Below, piece after piece: positions 4,981-5,643 of a DNA stretch of 5,643 nucleotides. Each line of letters starts with the position of its first letter. Within the stretch, counting starts at the first letter, position 1. The translations under genes and the position numbers were made by a program. The stretch is taken from assembly GCA_005884985.1 (NCBI GenBank), contig VAYK01000099.1:1-5643 (forward strand), written 5' to 3'. This DNA is from Actinomycetota bacterium (GTDB lineage Bacteria; Actinomycetota; Thermoleophilia; Solirubrobacterales; 70-9). The notes below the pieces were generated by a model. It had not been told where the DNA came from and did not search any database. It worked only from the letters and a program-made list of their open reading frames with translations.

Positions 4981-5533
4981 ATGACCGTAAAGACAGACAT
5001 CAGCCGCTTTGACATCCACGACGAGCTCACCGCCCCCGACGCCAGCGCCAGGCTACTCCAGGGGATGGCGAGCGCCGGTGGCTCGGTGTCGAAGTTCGCC
5101 CGCCGCGCTGCGCGCCTTCGCCCGCATGCGCCACGAGCTTCGCGGCGGCGTCCTGCCGGCGGCCACGCGCGCGCGGATCGCCCTCGCTGTCGCCGAGGAT
5201 CGTGGCGACCCCTACTCGATCGCGCAGCACGCAAAGACCGCCCGTACCGCGGGGCTCGGCCTCGACGAGATCTCGCGAGCCCGAAGCTGGAGCTCGGCCG
5301 ATCCGCGCGAGGAGGCTCTGCTGACCTTCCTGAAGGCGCTGTTCGAGGTCGACGGGCGCCCTGCCCACCACCTGCTCGAAGAGGCGCGCGAGGTCGATTG
5401 GAGCGACGAGGAGATCCTCGAGGCGGTGGCACAGGTGGCGCTGAACGAGTTCCAGAGCCTGATGGCGAACGCGGCCGCCCTGCCCCAGGATCAGTCCGAC
5501 CCGTCCGTCCTCCCCTCCGCGGCCGCCGCATAG
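4981..5533 (+). pseudogene. carboxymuconolactone decarboxylase / AhpD-like locus, frame broken near residue 39
   Basis: The first frame starts at ATG 4981 (weak CAAGGG ribosome site about nine bases upstream) and gives a believable N-terminus: TDISRFDIHDELTAPDASA, then RLLQGMASAGGSVSKF. After F39 it turns into Arg-rich nonsense. The family sequence resumes one frame over at TCG 5096 as SPAALRAFARMRHEL. Relatives have about six residues between these points (of the kind V-x-x-L-A-G before SPAAL), so about 20 nt seem to be lost; the frames require a loss of 2 modulo 3. TTCG at 5095-5098 is shared by both expected flanks, so the loss may have used a TTCG direct repeat. The repaired protein would be about 190 residues, normal for the family. 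Relatives include peroxidase-like AhpD proteins and gamma-carboxymuconolactone decarboxylases; many act through a Cys pair, which is absent here. Confidence 0.72.
5009..5533 (+). CDS. C-terminal frame of the AhpD/CMD-like protein, without the catalytic cysteines
   Basis: The frame is open from a TTG at 5009. The first 28 residues (MTSTTSSPPPTPAPG...) are out-of-frame filler, and real homology starts at SPAALRAF (residue 30). The alpha-helical CMD core follows: GGVLPAATRARIALAVAEDRG (46-66), AGLGLDEISRAR (81-92), ADPREEALLTFLKALFE (97-113), and WSDEEILEAVAQVALNEFQSLMANAA (131-156), with the family's VALNxF block. Where AhpD-type proteins have CxxCxxxH there is D67-P-Y-S70-I-A-Q-H74: the histidine remains and both cysteines are gone. 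Apart from one Cys in the filler, the protein has none. Cys-based peroxidase or disulfide chemistry is therefore unlikely. A decarboxylase-like or non-catalytic role is possible. Confidence 0.7.
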   Translation: MTSTTSSPPPTPAPGYSRGWRAPVARCRSSPAALRAFARMRHELRGGVLPAATRARIALAVAEDRGDPYSIAQHAKTARTAGLGLDEISRARSWSSADPREEALLTFLKALFEVDGRPAHHLLEEAREVDWSDEEILEAVAQVALNEFQSLMANAAALPQDQSDPSVLPSAAAA

Positions 5534-5559
5534 CTCGCCCCGGTTGACGGCAGGCGGGG

Positions 5560-5588
5560 CGCGCGGCGACCGGGACGATCGCCGCGCG
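5560..5588 (+). terminator. strong GC hairpin after the AhpD-like gene
   Basis: CGCGCGGCGA (5560-5569) pairs perfectly with TCGCCGCGCG (5579-5588) across a nine-base loop, 26 bases after the TAG stop. No T-run follows, as is common for terminators in very GC-rich genomes. The remaining bases to 5643 hold no supportable gene. Confidence 0.55.
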
Positions 5589-5643
5589 ACCGCCGTCTTC
5601 GCCGTCGCCCCAGCGGGTGGCGCCGTTAACTGATCGGGGCGGC

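Noticed and set aside
5589..5643. End of a minus-strand gene entering from the right (reading AAPIS then TAA at 5628-5626)
   Set aside because: Only five codons are visible before the edge. A stop in GC-rich DNA plus a convergent hairpin is suggestive but not evidence of a gene.

Overview
The window is very GC-rich, and its third codon positions are almost always G or C. This fits a high-GC actinobacterial genome. The CSLREA-type beta-helix protein and the particular GS and AhpD-like sequences make a Thermoleophilia/Solirubrobacterales-like soil lineage plausible, but that placement is a guess from sequence flavour only.

Layout, left to right. (1) Positions 1-1250, minus strand: most of a secreted right-handed beta-helix protein with a signal peptide, a CSLREA motif and eight regularly spaced Gly-Gly-Gly turns. 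Its C-terminus lies beyond the left edge. (2) Positions 1251-1346: a compact divergent promoter region with two overlapping palindromes. The minus-strand gene has a Shine-Dalgarno site. The plus-strand gene has none and may be leaderless. (3) Positions 1347-3374, plus strand: an intact DUF255/YyaL/SSP411-type protein, a thioredoxin-like domain followed by an (alpha/alpha)6-barrel-like region. (4) Positions 3388-4694, minus strand, converging on the previous gene with only 13 bases between them: a type I glutamine synthetase (glnA) whose reading frame is broken. About 55-58 nt encoding some 19-20 conserved residues are missing just after the second catalytic glutamate of the HHEVGPSQHE block. 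(5) Positions 4695-4980: a divergent intergenic region with a GC-rich hairpin in the glnA leader and a good sigma70-like promoter on the plus strand. A near-perfect TetR-type palindrome overlaps the predicted transcription start. (6) Positions 4981-5533, plus strand: a carboxymuconolactone decarboxylase/AhpD-like protein, also broken by a short out-of-frame loss of about 20 nt. The cysteine pair typical of the family is replaced by Asp and Ser. (7) Positions 5534-5643: a strong 10-bp hairpin, probably a terminator, and no supportable gene.

The genes do not form an obvious joint pathway. Two divergent pairs and one convergent pair mean that no two genes are co-transcribed. Two short frame-breaking losses in neighbouring genes, one of them in a normally essential enzyme, are the most notable result. 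Assembly or sequencing error is as likely as real decay. I see no CRISPR array, tRNA, rRNA, insertion sequence or clear new defence-like system.
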